A DNA stretch of 14,692 bases from an uncultured Coriobacteriales bacterium (GTDB taxonomy: Bacteria; Actinomycetota; Coriobacteriia; Coriobacteriales; UMGS124): NCBI GenBank assembly GCA_903789505.1, contig CAIFEU010000062.1, forward strand, positions 1 through 14,692, read 5' to 3'. The notes under the pieces are model-generated. The model saw only the letters and a list, made by a program, of their open reading frames with translations, did not search any database and was not told the origin of the DNA. Both the position numbers and the translations under genes were made by a program. Of this stretch, positions 7,249-13,061 are shown piece after piece (positions within the stretch are counted from its first letter, which is position 1; each line of letters opens with the position of its first letter).

Positions 7249-8181
7249 TTATTCGCGTCCGCCTTCTGCCATTCCGAGCTCGCCCATCTGCCTCGCCAGC
7301 ATCTTGGCAGCGGGATTGGGGTTATCCCGGCGGCAGACGGCGTAGCGGACGAGTGTAGCGTCAGCACCGATAATCTCGTGGAGAGTCACGGTCGACCTGA
7401 AGCTGGCGGGAATTGACCCCTCGTAGCGACGGAACTGGTTCTCGGAGAAGAACCACATGTCACCAGGTTCAAGAGAGCGCATGAAGAACGCATCCATGTC
7501 ATCCGCGTCGACCCAGCGAACCGTGGGTTTGCGCACCATGCCGTCAAACATCGTCAGAAGCCTGTCGAGATAGTCGTCGCGGGCTGATGAGGGCCATGGA
7601 ATCGTCCTGCCCGAGACCTCGGCAAGCGTCACTGGCGCGTCTGCGCTCATCCCTTCGGATGCCGGCAGTGCGACGAGCGCTCGGTCGGTGGAGAACGGAA
7701 TTGCCTCAAAATCCTCTGCATCTAGGACGGATGGTACGAACAGGACTGCTACGTCGACCTCACGGTCTGCGAGCGCGCGTGCGATCTGCTTCGACCTGGG
7801 TTGCACCGAACGAACGATGGCGCCGTGAAGGCGGGGGCGCAGCTCGGCGAACGAGCGGGATATGACGTCAATCGATGTCCGGTCGTCAAGTGCGTAGGAG
7901 ACGCGCACGTCGGCGATGCCGGAAGAGGCGAGGCCTCTGATTCCTGAGAGCAACCTGTCGTACTCTGCGACGATGACGCTCGAGGAGCCCAGGGCCATTT
8001 TGCCTGCGACGGTGAGCGAGAGCCGTTGATCGCGCGTGAACAGCTGTGCCCCGAGCTCGGATTCCAACGCGCATAGATGTCGGCTCAGAGTCGACGTCGA
8101 CACGTTGAGCTCGCGTGCGGCCTTCGTCACGCTCAAGACGCGAGCGAAGGTGATGAATTCTCTCATGATTGAGACGTCCAC
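7249..8181 (-). CDS. LysR-family transcriptional regulator, divergent from the cysteine-rich flavoprotein
   Basis: 310 residues. The GTG at 8181 is preceded by AGGGGG with 5 bases spacing; the ATG five codons later (8166, MREFITFARV) is a possible alternative. The N-terminal winged helix-turn-helix is typical: FITFARVLSVTKAARELNVSTSTLSRHL followed by LESELGAQLFTRD, near residues 8-60. The remaining ~240 residues form the periplasmic-binding-like effector domain (VRVSYALDDR, EVDVAVLFVPS, RALVALPASEG), which senses a small molecule. It converges with the ATPase gene (49-bp gap) and is divergent from the flavoprotein at 8524, with a dyad containing the T-N11-A LysR pattern in between. The natural reading is activation of that flavoprotein by its substrate or product. 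Codon use looks slightly less GC-biased than the ATPase. Family certain; effector unknown. Confidence 0.9.
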   Translation of the reverse strand: MDVSIMREFITFARVLSVTKAARELNVSTSTLSRHLCALESELGAQLFTRDQRLSLTVAGKMALGSSSVIVAEYDRLLSGIRGLASSGIADVRVSYALDDRTSIDVISRSFAELRPRLHGAIVRSVQPRSKQIARALADREVDVAVLFVPSVLDAEDFEAIPFSTDRALVALPASEGMSADAPVTLAEVSGRTIPWPSSARDDYLDRLLTMFDGMVRKPTVRWVDADDMDAFFMRSLEPGDMWFFSENQFRRYEGSIPASFRSTVTLHEIIGADATLVRYAVCRRDNPNPAAKMLARQMGELGMAEGGRE

Positions 8182-8523
8182 GCGAACCCCCTGTTCGTGC
8201 GACGTGGTGTGCCATGGCACGGGCTGGTGCGTGTCCCTGGGCGCTCCTCCCTGCCATCGGGACATCGTACTGGCGCGTTGCGGGATTTGCAACGCCGTGC
8301 CCAGGCCCCGCAACGCCCGGACCGGAAAGCTCAACGTGCGTTCGAGAAGTTGAAGGTTTTATGGAGGCCTGTGGGGTCTACCATCTGGCGCGAGGCACCG
8401 GTTGGGGGAGACCGGGCGCCATACGTCTTGTGGGCGCTCGAGGAGACGAGGCGTGGCCGCGTGCACAAAGCCCGGCAAGTCTCGTGCCGTGCGCCAAAGG
8501 GGATGCGTTGGAAGGGGAATCGC
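8182..8523. other. 342-bp divergent intergenic region between LysR and flavoprotein genes
   Basis: No convincing gene is present; open frames crossing it lack start signals. It holds the dyad cluster at 8275-8316, a separate 12-bp perfect palindrome GTGCCATGGCAC at 8209-8220 close to the LysR start, and the ribosome site GGAAGGGGA just before the ATG at 8524. AT-richer sequence near 8337-8363 (TTGAAGGTTTTATGG) is the likeliest place for the flavoprotein promoter, but no -35/-10 pair with normal spacing could be found, as expected if an activator is needed. Confidence 0.5.
8275..8316. promoter_or_regulatory. Candidate LysR binding region: GCGTTGC/GCAACGC dyad plus a third copy
   Basis: GCGTTGC (8275-8281) and GCAACGC (8289-8295) form a perfect 7-bp dyad with a 7-base spacer; T8279 and A8291 within it fit the T-N11-A LysR box. 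A third GCAACGC at 8310-8316 follows 21 bp after the second, that is two helical turns on the same face. This matches the recognition-plus-activation site arrangement of LysR regulators. The position, about 94 bp from the LysR start and about 208 bp from the flavoprotein start, fits a shared control region. Confidence 0.5.
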
Positions 8524-10230
8524 ATGGACAAGATTACACGACGTTCCTTTGTCAGCGGAGCCGTCGCCGCGGGCGCTGTGGCGGCCTCGGTCGGGGCGAC
8601 GCACCTTGCGCTTGCGGAGCAGGCGTCCGCGCAGGAATGGGATGACGAGTGCGAGGTCCTGGTGTGCGGATACGGTGCTGCCGGGGCCGCTTGTGCAATC
8701 GAGGCAGCCGACCAGGGGGCAAGCGTCCTCATCATCGAGAAGGCAGCCCTGCCTGGAGGGTCGATGGCGCGTTGCGGTGGCGCAATCATGGGCTCCGGCA
8801 CGCGCGTCCAGAAGGAGCTGGGCGTCGACGATGACTCTGACAAGCTCTTTGACTGGGTCAACACCTGCGTGAACCAGAACTATGAGCTCTGCCCGCAAGA
8901 CATCATCCGCACGTACGCAGACCATGCCGGCGAGAACGTGGACTGGCTCATGGACCTGTGCGAGCAGTACTCCGGACGGGAGCTGTTCGACGTCGCGATG
9001 GCGGTCGAGAACGAGGGGGCCAAGGACAATTCCGCAACCGGCGATAACGGGAACGGAGTCACTTCCGGGTGCCTCAACGCCGTGGGCTGCGAGTACGATA
9101 AGTTCGGTGTCTCGAAGGAAGAGGCCGTGCCGCGCTCCCACTGGGCGTACTCTCCCGGCGGGGCTCCCAATTCGGGCCCTGAGCTGTTCGATCCCCTCCA
9201 TGACGACATCACCGCGAAGCAGCAGGAAGGTTTAGTTCGCGTCGAGTTTGGCACTGCTCTCAAGAGCCTTGTGACCGACGACACTGGCGCCGTGGTCGGC
9301 GTTGTGGCAGTCGCCGACGGTAGCGAGGTGCGAATCAAGGCGAGCAGGGGAGTGATGCTCGCCACTGGTGGGTTCTGCGCTGCCGACGACATGAAGATGC
9401 GCTTTTGTCAGGAAGCCTTGGGCTATACCACCTACATGTGCTACGACTGCACGGGAGACGGCATCAAGGCGGCCATGGAGATTGGCGCTGACCTCACCAA
9501 CATGTGCAACTTTTATCCCATTGAGGTCGCCCAGGTCTATCAGTACGACACCAAGTACAACGACGTCTACAACAGCTGGCTCGACATGGACGAGACCGGC
9601 ACGATGAACGTCCCTGCCCACAACATGGCCGAGTGCCACGGGGGCGTGCGCATCAACGTTGACGCGCAGGTCATTGGCGTCGACGGCAACGTCATCCCCC
9701 ACCTGTATGCGTCGGGCAACGACGTCGGGACCAACATCTGGGGAGTTCCGGGTAACTATCCAGGGTGTGGCTGCTACGTGAGCTTCTCCATCGCCTTCGG
9801 TCGAATTGCCGGCGCGAATCTTGCGGGAGAGCAGGAAGGTGTGAACAAGAAGGTCGATGCCGACCCCTATACCGCGGATGACGTTGTGCTGTACGAGTCT
9901 ACGGATGGCGAGACAAAGGGAAGCTCCTCCGAGGTTGACCTCTCCGGAGCGGCGTTTGCTGATGGTACGTACACCGGTAACGGTCAGGGACGCGGAGGCA
10001 ACATCGGCGTGACGCTGACCGTCAAGGACGGGAAGATCACGGTTGACAAGATTACCCAGGACGGTGAGACCCAGGGCATCGGCGGATACGAGGCCATCAA
10101 CGACGGCACGTTCGCCAAACAGATTGAGGCAGCACAGGGGCCTGACATCGACGGCATCTCTGGTGCCACCCAGACCACCGATGGCGTCAAGGAGGCGGTC
10201 ACGGACGCGCTGTCCCAGGCCGTGAAGTAG
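8524..10230 (+). CDS. Tat-exported, cysteine-rich FAD/FMN flavoprotein with non-fumarate active site
   Basis: 568 residues from ATG 8524 with GGAAGGGGA upstream. Domains: Tat signal TRRSFVSG (R6, R7) and Ala-rich core to about residue 36; FAD_binding_2 domain from GYGAAG (49-54) through LATGGF (279-284) to FGRIAG (425-430); C-terminal FMN-binding domain from about 475, with motif DGISGATQT (543-551, T551 the likely FMN acceptor). Unlike the flavoprotein at 1843-3906, the FMN domain is at the C-terminus. Catalytic positions differ from flavocytochrome c3: the His365 position reads Y331; the whole GxRFxNE segment with the catalytic Arg is missing; HHTMGG is ECHGG; and the Arg of NRLGGN is replaced by a YPGCG motif (412-416), which resembles the YPGxG of 3-ketosteroid dehydrogenases. 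There are 17 cysteines, all between residues 43 and 417, including CYDC (306-309) and CGC (415-417). It probably reduces or oxidises an unusual, perhaps carbonyl-bearing, substrate outside the membrane; substrate unknown. Possible internal shortening of the cap domain. Confidence 0.85.
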   Translation: MDKITRRSFVSGAVAAGAVAASVGATHLALAEQASAQEWDDECEVLVCGYGAAGAACAIEAADQGASVLIIEKAALPGGSMARCGGAIMGSGTRVQKELGVDDDSDKLFDWVNTCVNQNYELCPQDIIRTYADHAGENVDWLMDLCEQYSGRELFDVAMAVENEGAKDNSATGDNGNGVTSGCLNAVGCEYDKFGVSKEEAVPRSHWAYSPGGAPNSGPELFDPLHDDITAKQQEGLVRVEFGTALKSLVTDDTGAVVGVVAVADGSEVRIKASRGVMLATGGFCAADDMKMRFCQEALGYTTYMCYDCTGDGIKAAMEIGADLTNMCNFYPIEVAQVYQYDTKYNDVYNSWLDMDETGTMNVPAHNMAECHGGVRINVDAQVIGVDGNVIPHLYASGNDVGTNIWGVPGNYPGCGCYVSFSIAFGRIAGANLAGEQEGVNKKVDADPYTADDVVLYESTDGETKGSSSEVDLSGAAFADGTYTGNGQGRGGNIGVTLTVKDGKITVDKITQDGETQGIGGYEAINDGTFAKQIEAAQGPDIDGISGATQTTDGVKEAVTDALSQAVK

Positions 10231-10315
10231 CGGCTGCATCCTTGGGACGAGCTGCGAGCTCGCCCGGTGCGCTTCTGTGGATTCTGCGGGCAGCCCGCCT
10301 TCGGATGAACCCTTC

Positions 10316-10345
10316 TTGGTGGTGGGGATTCCCCCATGGTACCCT
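10316..10345 (+). promoter_or_regulatory. Predicted promoter of the riboswitch-TerC transcript
   Basis: TTGGTG (10316-10321), 18-base spacer, TACCCT (10340-10345) with TGG directly before it (extended -10). The predicted start near 10352 coincides with the 5' end of the riboswitch stem, which supports the assignment. The bases between the flavoprotein stop and this promoter (10231-10315) hold only two short hairpins, CGAGCT/AGCTCG and GCGGGC-A-GCCCGC (10286-10298), which may end the flavoprotein transcript. Confidence 0.45.
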
Positions 10346-10352
10346 GACGGGA

Positions 10353-10446
10353 GCTTCGGGGGAGTAGTGGCGCACGATAGTGCGTGGCACAGCCAACAGC
10401 AAGGCGCTCGTGCGCCTGGTGAGCCTGAAACAACGAGACCCGCGGC
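10353..10446 (+). promoter_or_regulatory. yybP-ykoY manganese riboswitch aptamer
   Basis: The class hallmark GGGGAGTAG is present (GGAGTAG at 10361-10367). The closing stem P1 pairs GCTTCGGG (10353-10360) with CCCGCGGC (10439-10446) with one mismatch and one G-T wobble. It is followed by hairpin CGCAC-GATA-GTGCG (10371-10384), hairpin GGCGC-TCGT-GCGCC (10403-10416), and the conserved 3' part CAACGAGACC (10431-10440), matching the CAAGACC-type loop of known members. This RNA class binds Mn2+ and commonly precedes TerC-family and MntP-type genes, and the next gene here is TerC. The 3' strand of P1 is shared with the terminator, so Mn2+ binding should stabilise P1, block the terminator and turn TerC on. 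Family assignment is from recalled consensus, not a covariance search. Confidence 0.85.
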
Positions 10447-10484
10447 CTTTGCCGATTTAAGTCGGCATCGGTCGCGGGTCTTTT
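10436..10484 (+). terminator. Rho-independent terminator, expression platform of the riboswitch
   Basis: AGACCCGCG (10436-10444) pairs perfectly with CGCGGGTCT (10473-10481), with an inner stem GCCGA/TCGGC, followed by TTTT (10481-10484). It ends about 145 bases before the TerC start, so it attenuates TerC. Its left arm overlaps the 3' strand of riboswitch stem P1 (10439-10446), making the two structures mutually exclusive. Confidence 0.85.
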
Positions 10485-10629
10485 CTGTTGGAGTGCCCCG
10501 CTCGCCGGCATGGGACTTACATCTCATGCGGGCGGTCTCGACGGCACCCTACCCCGATGCCCTACCGGTGATTCGCCGCGCGCACGAGAAGATGCCAGGC
10601 CCCTTGGGGGCACACTGAGAGGAGTCGTG

Positions 10630-11538
10630 TTGGACCTGACAATATTCGCCGATCTGCAGACGTGGGTCACCCTGTTCACGCTGCTGTTCCTGGAGCTCGC
10701 CTTGGGCGTGGACAACATCGTGTTCATCACGATCACCACTGACCGCCTCCCCCCTGAGAAGCGCCACATCGGCCGACGCCTCGGCCTTGCCGGCGCCCTG
10801 CTGATGCGCATTGCGTTTCTGAGCGTCGCCTCGTGGCTGGTGCACATGACGACGCCGCTGTTTACGATCAACCTGGGCTTCTGGGCCCACGGCTTCTCCA
10901 TCCGCGACCTGGTGCTGCTCATCGGCGGCGGATACCTGGTGTACAAGGGCATCGTCGAGCAGCGTGACATGCTCCGCCTCACCGAGGTCAGGGAACGTGC
11001 CGCCCTCGCGAACGACCCGAGCGCGGTCAGCTCGCGCACGATCGGCCTGGGCCAGGCGATCGCCACGATCATGGCAATGGACGTCGTGTTCTCGATTGAC
11101 TCGGTCATCACCGCGGTGGGCATCGCCGACCACCTGATCGTTATGGTCATCGCCGTCATCCTCGCGATCCTGCTGATGATGGTGTTCATCGACCAGGTCT
11201 CCAACTTCATCAACCGCCACGCCGAGATGAAGCTGCTCGCCCTGGCCTTCATCACGATGATCGGCCTGCTGCTGGTCACCGAGAGCCTGGGCATCGCCAC
11301 GCACATCGAGGTCTTCGGCATGGAGCTCGAGAAGCTCATCGTGTACTGCGCGCTCGCCTTTGCTCTCGTCCTCGAGCTGGTCCAGATGCGCTACAACACC
11401 AACCTGCGCACGTTCGAGGAGCAGCATGCGGCGCTGTCCGAGGGCGGTGCTGCCTCGACCGCCGAAACGCCTGCGACGTCTGAGGCTCGCACTGCTTCCG
11501 ACGCCGGTGATGGCGGCGCGGGGACCGACGGGCACTAA
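10630..11538 (+). CDS. TerC-family integral membrane protein, probable manganese exporter
   Basis: 302 residues from TTG 10630: GAGAGGAG (10617-10624) is 5 bases upstream, and the resulting N-terminus MDLTIFADLQTWVTL is the usual beginning of the family. An ATG at 10510 in the same frame has no ribosome site. About seven hydrophobic helices are visible. The two family signature segments are LELALGVDNIVF (D28) and MAMDVVFSIDSVITAVG (D151, D157), whose acidic residues are thought to bind the metal. TerC proteins (for example B. subtilis MeeF/MeeY, E. coli Alx) are linked to Mn2+ efflux and to metal loading of exported enzymes; tellurite resistance is a historical name. The Mn riboswitch directly upstream supports Mn2+. 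The last ~35 residues are a hydrophilic Ala/Thr/Gly tail. The gene is monocistronic; a hairpin GCCCC-TT-GGGGC just before the ribosome site may also affect initiation. Confidence 0.92.
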   Translation: MDLTIFADLQTWVTLFTLLFLELALGVDNIVFITITTDRLPPEKRHIGRRLGLAGALLMRIAFLSVASWLVHMTTPLFTINLGFWAHGFSIRDLVLLIGGGYLVYKGIVEQRDMLRLTEVRERAALANDPSAVSSRTIGLGQAIATIMAMDVVFSIDSVITAVGIADHLIVMVIAVILAILLMMVFIDQVSNFINRHAEMKLLALAFITMIGLLLVTESLGIATHIEVFGMELEKLIVYCALAFALVLELVQMRYNTNLRTFEEQHAALSEGGAASTAETPATSEARTASDAGDGGAGTDGH

Positions 11539-11620
11539 GGTGCGTCGTCGCAGGTGAAACGACATGAGAAAGGCATGACGGCGGCTTACGAAACATTTTC
11601 GATAAAACGGCGAACGGCTG

Positions 11621-11649
11621 TTGTGATAACCGGTGCGAGCGGGTAGAGT
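11621..11649 (+). promoter_or_regulatory. Predicted sigma70-type promoter of the small membrane protein
   Basis: TTGTGA (11621-11626), exactly 17 bases, TAGAGT (11644-11649). The predicted start near 11656 gives a leader of about 43 bases. This is one of the best-formed promoters in the window and shows that the peptide has its own transcript, separate from TerC. Confidence 0.6.
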
Positions 11650-11698
11650 GACCTTGGTTAGCGGATAAGGATTTCCGCTACGTTACGAGGAGGGAAAA

Positions 11699-11806
11699 AT
11701 GTTCGCCGTTCTCGGTTTCTTCATCTTCGCGTTTGCCGCCGGCCTGATTGCCGCCACAGCGGTCAAGTACCGCGACGAGTCGGCAGACCTCGTGATGGGT
11801 GATTAG
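11699..11806 (+). CDS. 35-residue single-pass membrane protein, unknown function
   Basis: The ATG at 11699-11701 follows GAGGAGGG with about 5 bases spacing, an excellent ribosome site. The product begins MFAVLGFFIFAFAAGLIAAT, a single hydrophobic helix over residues 2-20, followed by VKYRDESADLVMGD, a short charged tail with one KYR cluster then acidic residues; stop TAG at 11804-11806. It is too short for standard gene calling. The strong promoter, ribosome site, GC-rich third positions and typical membrane-peptide layout all argue it is real. I do not recognise it. Position between TerC and an exported flavodoxin gives no firm clue; small single-pass peptides often bind and tune a larger membrane protein, so a TerC partner is conceivable but unproven. 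Confidence 0.65.
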   Translation: MFAVLGFFIFAFAAGLIAATAVKYRDESADLVMGD

Positions 11807-11843
11807 CTTTTCGCCTGCCTCATTACGACAATGAATTACCCGA

Positions 11844-11875
11844 GGCGCGCGGATGTCGGTCGATGTCCGCGCGCC
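11844..11875. terminator. Strong hairpin 1 downstream of the small membrane protein
   Basis: GGCGCGCGGA (11844-11853) pairs perfectly with TCCGCGCGCC (11866-11875); inner bases TGTC/GATG extend the stem to 14 pairs (two of them G-T) around a GGTC loop. There is no T tract on either strand. It lies 38 bases after the stop of the peptide gene. Probably a 3'-end stabiliser or terminator, but it could be part of a small RNA with the next hairpin. Confidence 0.45.
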
Positions 11876-11886
11876 CCGATGTGCTG

Positions 11887-11930
11887 AGGGACCCTCGCTC
11901 ACGGATATCGTCCGGTGAGCGAGGGTCCCT
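11887..11930. terminator. Strong hairpin 2, 16-bp perfect stem between convergent genes
   Basis: AGGGACCCTCGCTCAC (11887-11902) pairs perfectly with GTGAGCGAGGGTCCCT (11915-11930) around a 12-base loop. Only a weak T-rich stretch follows on the plus strand and none on the minus. It lies 109 bases before the end of the convergent flavodoxin gene, so it may serve both transcripts. The rest of 11931-12039 shows nothing recognisable. Confidence 0.5.
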
Positions 11931-12039
11931 TGCTGTGCATCTGTGTTGTCTGGCGCTAGCACCGCCTGCGATATTGTCCGCGGGGACTGATGGTCCACGC
12001 CCCCGCATCTGACTCCGATAGCTCGAACGGCCCTGCTGG

Positions 12040-12867
12040 CTACTCTGCGCGGATTGCCCAACGAGCGAGTGCGCGAGCCGCCTGGATGTGGTCGTCGTTG
12101 TTCTGTACTGACTGGGGCGTGCCACATCCGGTGAACACTTCTGTCTTGTACTCCGGCGACAGAATCGACATATCCGCCATCGTGAATATCCCGCGTACCA
12201 CGGTCTTGAGATAGTCGGGCTGCGACCCGGTGCAGGTCAGCATTACTGCCGTGCGCTTTGTGGGGCGCCACTGGTATTCGGGATTGGTCCAACAAGCGCT
12301 CCAGAGGCGGGTCAGGGCGCTCATCATCCTGCCGTCAGGGTTGTTGTAGTAGGTCGGGGCGATGGCGATTACGATGTTTGCCCTCTTGAGCGCGTCGATA
12401 ACCGTAGTTATCCCGTCCTGAACCGTGCTGGTCTGCTCCACGGGCGGTTGCCCGTTGATGGTCATGATCGGATTGATCATGAGGTCGCGGAGGAAGACGG
12501 TCTCGACGTCCGCCGCGTCGCCAATCTCATCGGCAGCTATGCCGGCGAGCGTCTCCCCGTTGCCACCGATTGTCGAGGAGGACACGAGAATCGTAACGTG
12601 GTCGCGGTCAGGCTGCGGGGCGAACTCGGCGGTGTAGCTCCACGGATACTGGAACCAATTGTCCACGACCTCCCCGAAGGGCGTGTCGAGGAGTCCATCG
12701 CTGAGCTCCGTATCGCCCCAGCCTGCGTTTTCACCCGAACCTTCCGCGCGCTCGTGGGATGCCAGGGCCACGCTCGTACCGCCCGCCCCCGCCACCCCAG
12801 CCGCCGCGGCTGCCATCGCTCCTCCGATAACCAGGTTCCTACGCGAGATGCCTTCGATACCGCTCAT
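12040..12867 (-). CDS. Tat-exported flavodoxin-fold NAD(P)H:FMN oxidoreductase-like protein
   Basis: 275 residues from ATG 12867, with AAGAAGGGGGA upstream at about 6 bases spacing; the frame runs 30 codons further but without a ribosome site. The N-terminus is a Tat signal, ISRRNLVIGG (R9, R10), followed by an Ala/Gly core, cleavage probably after VALA36. After a 50-residue linker, a flavodoxin-like fold of the NADPH-dependent FMN reductase family (FMN_red, PF03358) starts at HVTILVSSSTIGGNGETL (90-107), whose SSTIGGN loop is the FMN-phosphate site; APTYYNNPDGRMMSALTRLW (170-189) is the second flavin-contact segment. It should bind FMN and be exported folded, as Tat requires. Cytoplasmic relatives use NAD(P)H, which is not available outside, so the electron donor must differ. 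Cysteines at 192, 212 and 248. It is divergent from a TetR gene that likely controls it. Substrate unknown. Confidence 0.8.
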   Translation of the reverse strand: MSGIEGISRRNLVIGGAMAAAAAGVAGAGGTSVALASHERAEGSGENAGWGDTELSDGLLDTPFGEVVDNWFQYPWSYTAEFAPQPDRDHVTILVSSSTIGGNGETLAGIAADEIGDAADVETVFLRDLMINPIMTINGQPPVEQTSTVQDGITTVIDALKRANIVIAIAPTYYNNPDGRMMSALTRLWSACWTNPEYQWRPTKRTAVMLTCTGSQPDYLKTVVRGIFTMADMSILSPEYKTEVFTGCGTPQSVQNNDDHIQAARALARWAIRAE

Positions 12868-12932
12868 CTCAAATCCCCCTTCTTTGATGTCATGCCGAAC
12901 GGCGAATTCCCCGTCGCCGTGTCCGTGAAGAC

Positions 12933-12989
12933 GACGTGAGCGTATCCGACATTCCACGCTTGCGTCAGGGGACCAATCTCACGAAGAAT
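12933..12989 (+). promoter_or_regulatory. Candidate operator and promoter between exported flavodoxin and TetR genes
   Basis: GACGTGAGCGT (12933-12943) and ACGCTTGCGTC (12956-12966) form an imperfect dyad (9 of 11 pairs) with a 12-base spacer. Its right end overlaps TTGCGT (12960-12965), which with an 18-base spacer precedes AAGAAT (12984-12989), a plausible promoter for the TetR gene at 13062. The dyad is 66 bases from the flavodoxin start on the other strand, so one repressor could control both. Weaker case than the dyad at 5025-5051. Confidence 0.3.
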
Positions 12990-13061
12990 TACCTAGGAGA
13001 CGAATCGGCGAAAAGGTCGCTTACTCGGACGATGCATGCGACCTACGTGAGGGGGAGGGCA

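Noticed and set aside
10231..10484. tRNA-like or other structured RNA gene in the gap after the second flavoprotein
   Set aside because: There is no cloverleaf or T-loop GTTCGA-type motif; the structure is fully explained by the yybP-ykoY riboswitch and its terminator.
9232..10527. Open frame of 431 codons opposite the second flavoprotein and the riboswitch
   Set aside because: Antisense to well-supported features; crosses a terminator and riboswitch; product has no recognisable domain.
10510..10629. Upstream ATG extension of TerC by 40 residues
   Set aside because: No ribosome site at 10510, the extra residues are not hydrophobic or conserved, and the TTG at 10630 has GAGAGGAG at the right distance and gives the usual family N-terminus.
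12936..13061. 42-residue N-terminal extension of the second TetR regulator
   Set aside because: It covers the predicted promoter and dyad, lacks a ribosome site, and TetR proteins begin close to the DNA-binding domain, as the ATG at 13062 does.
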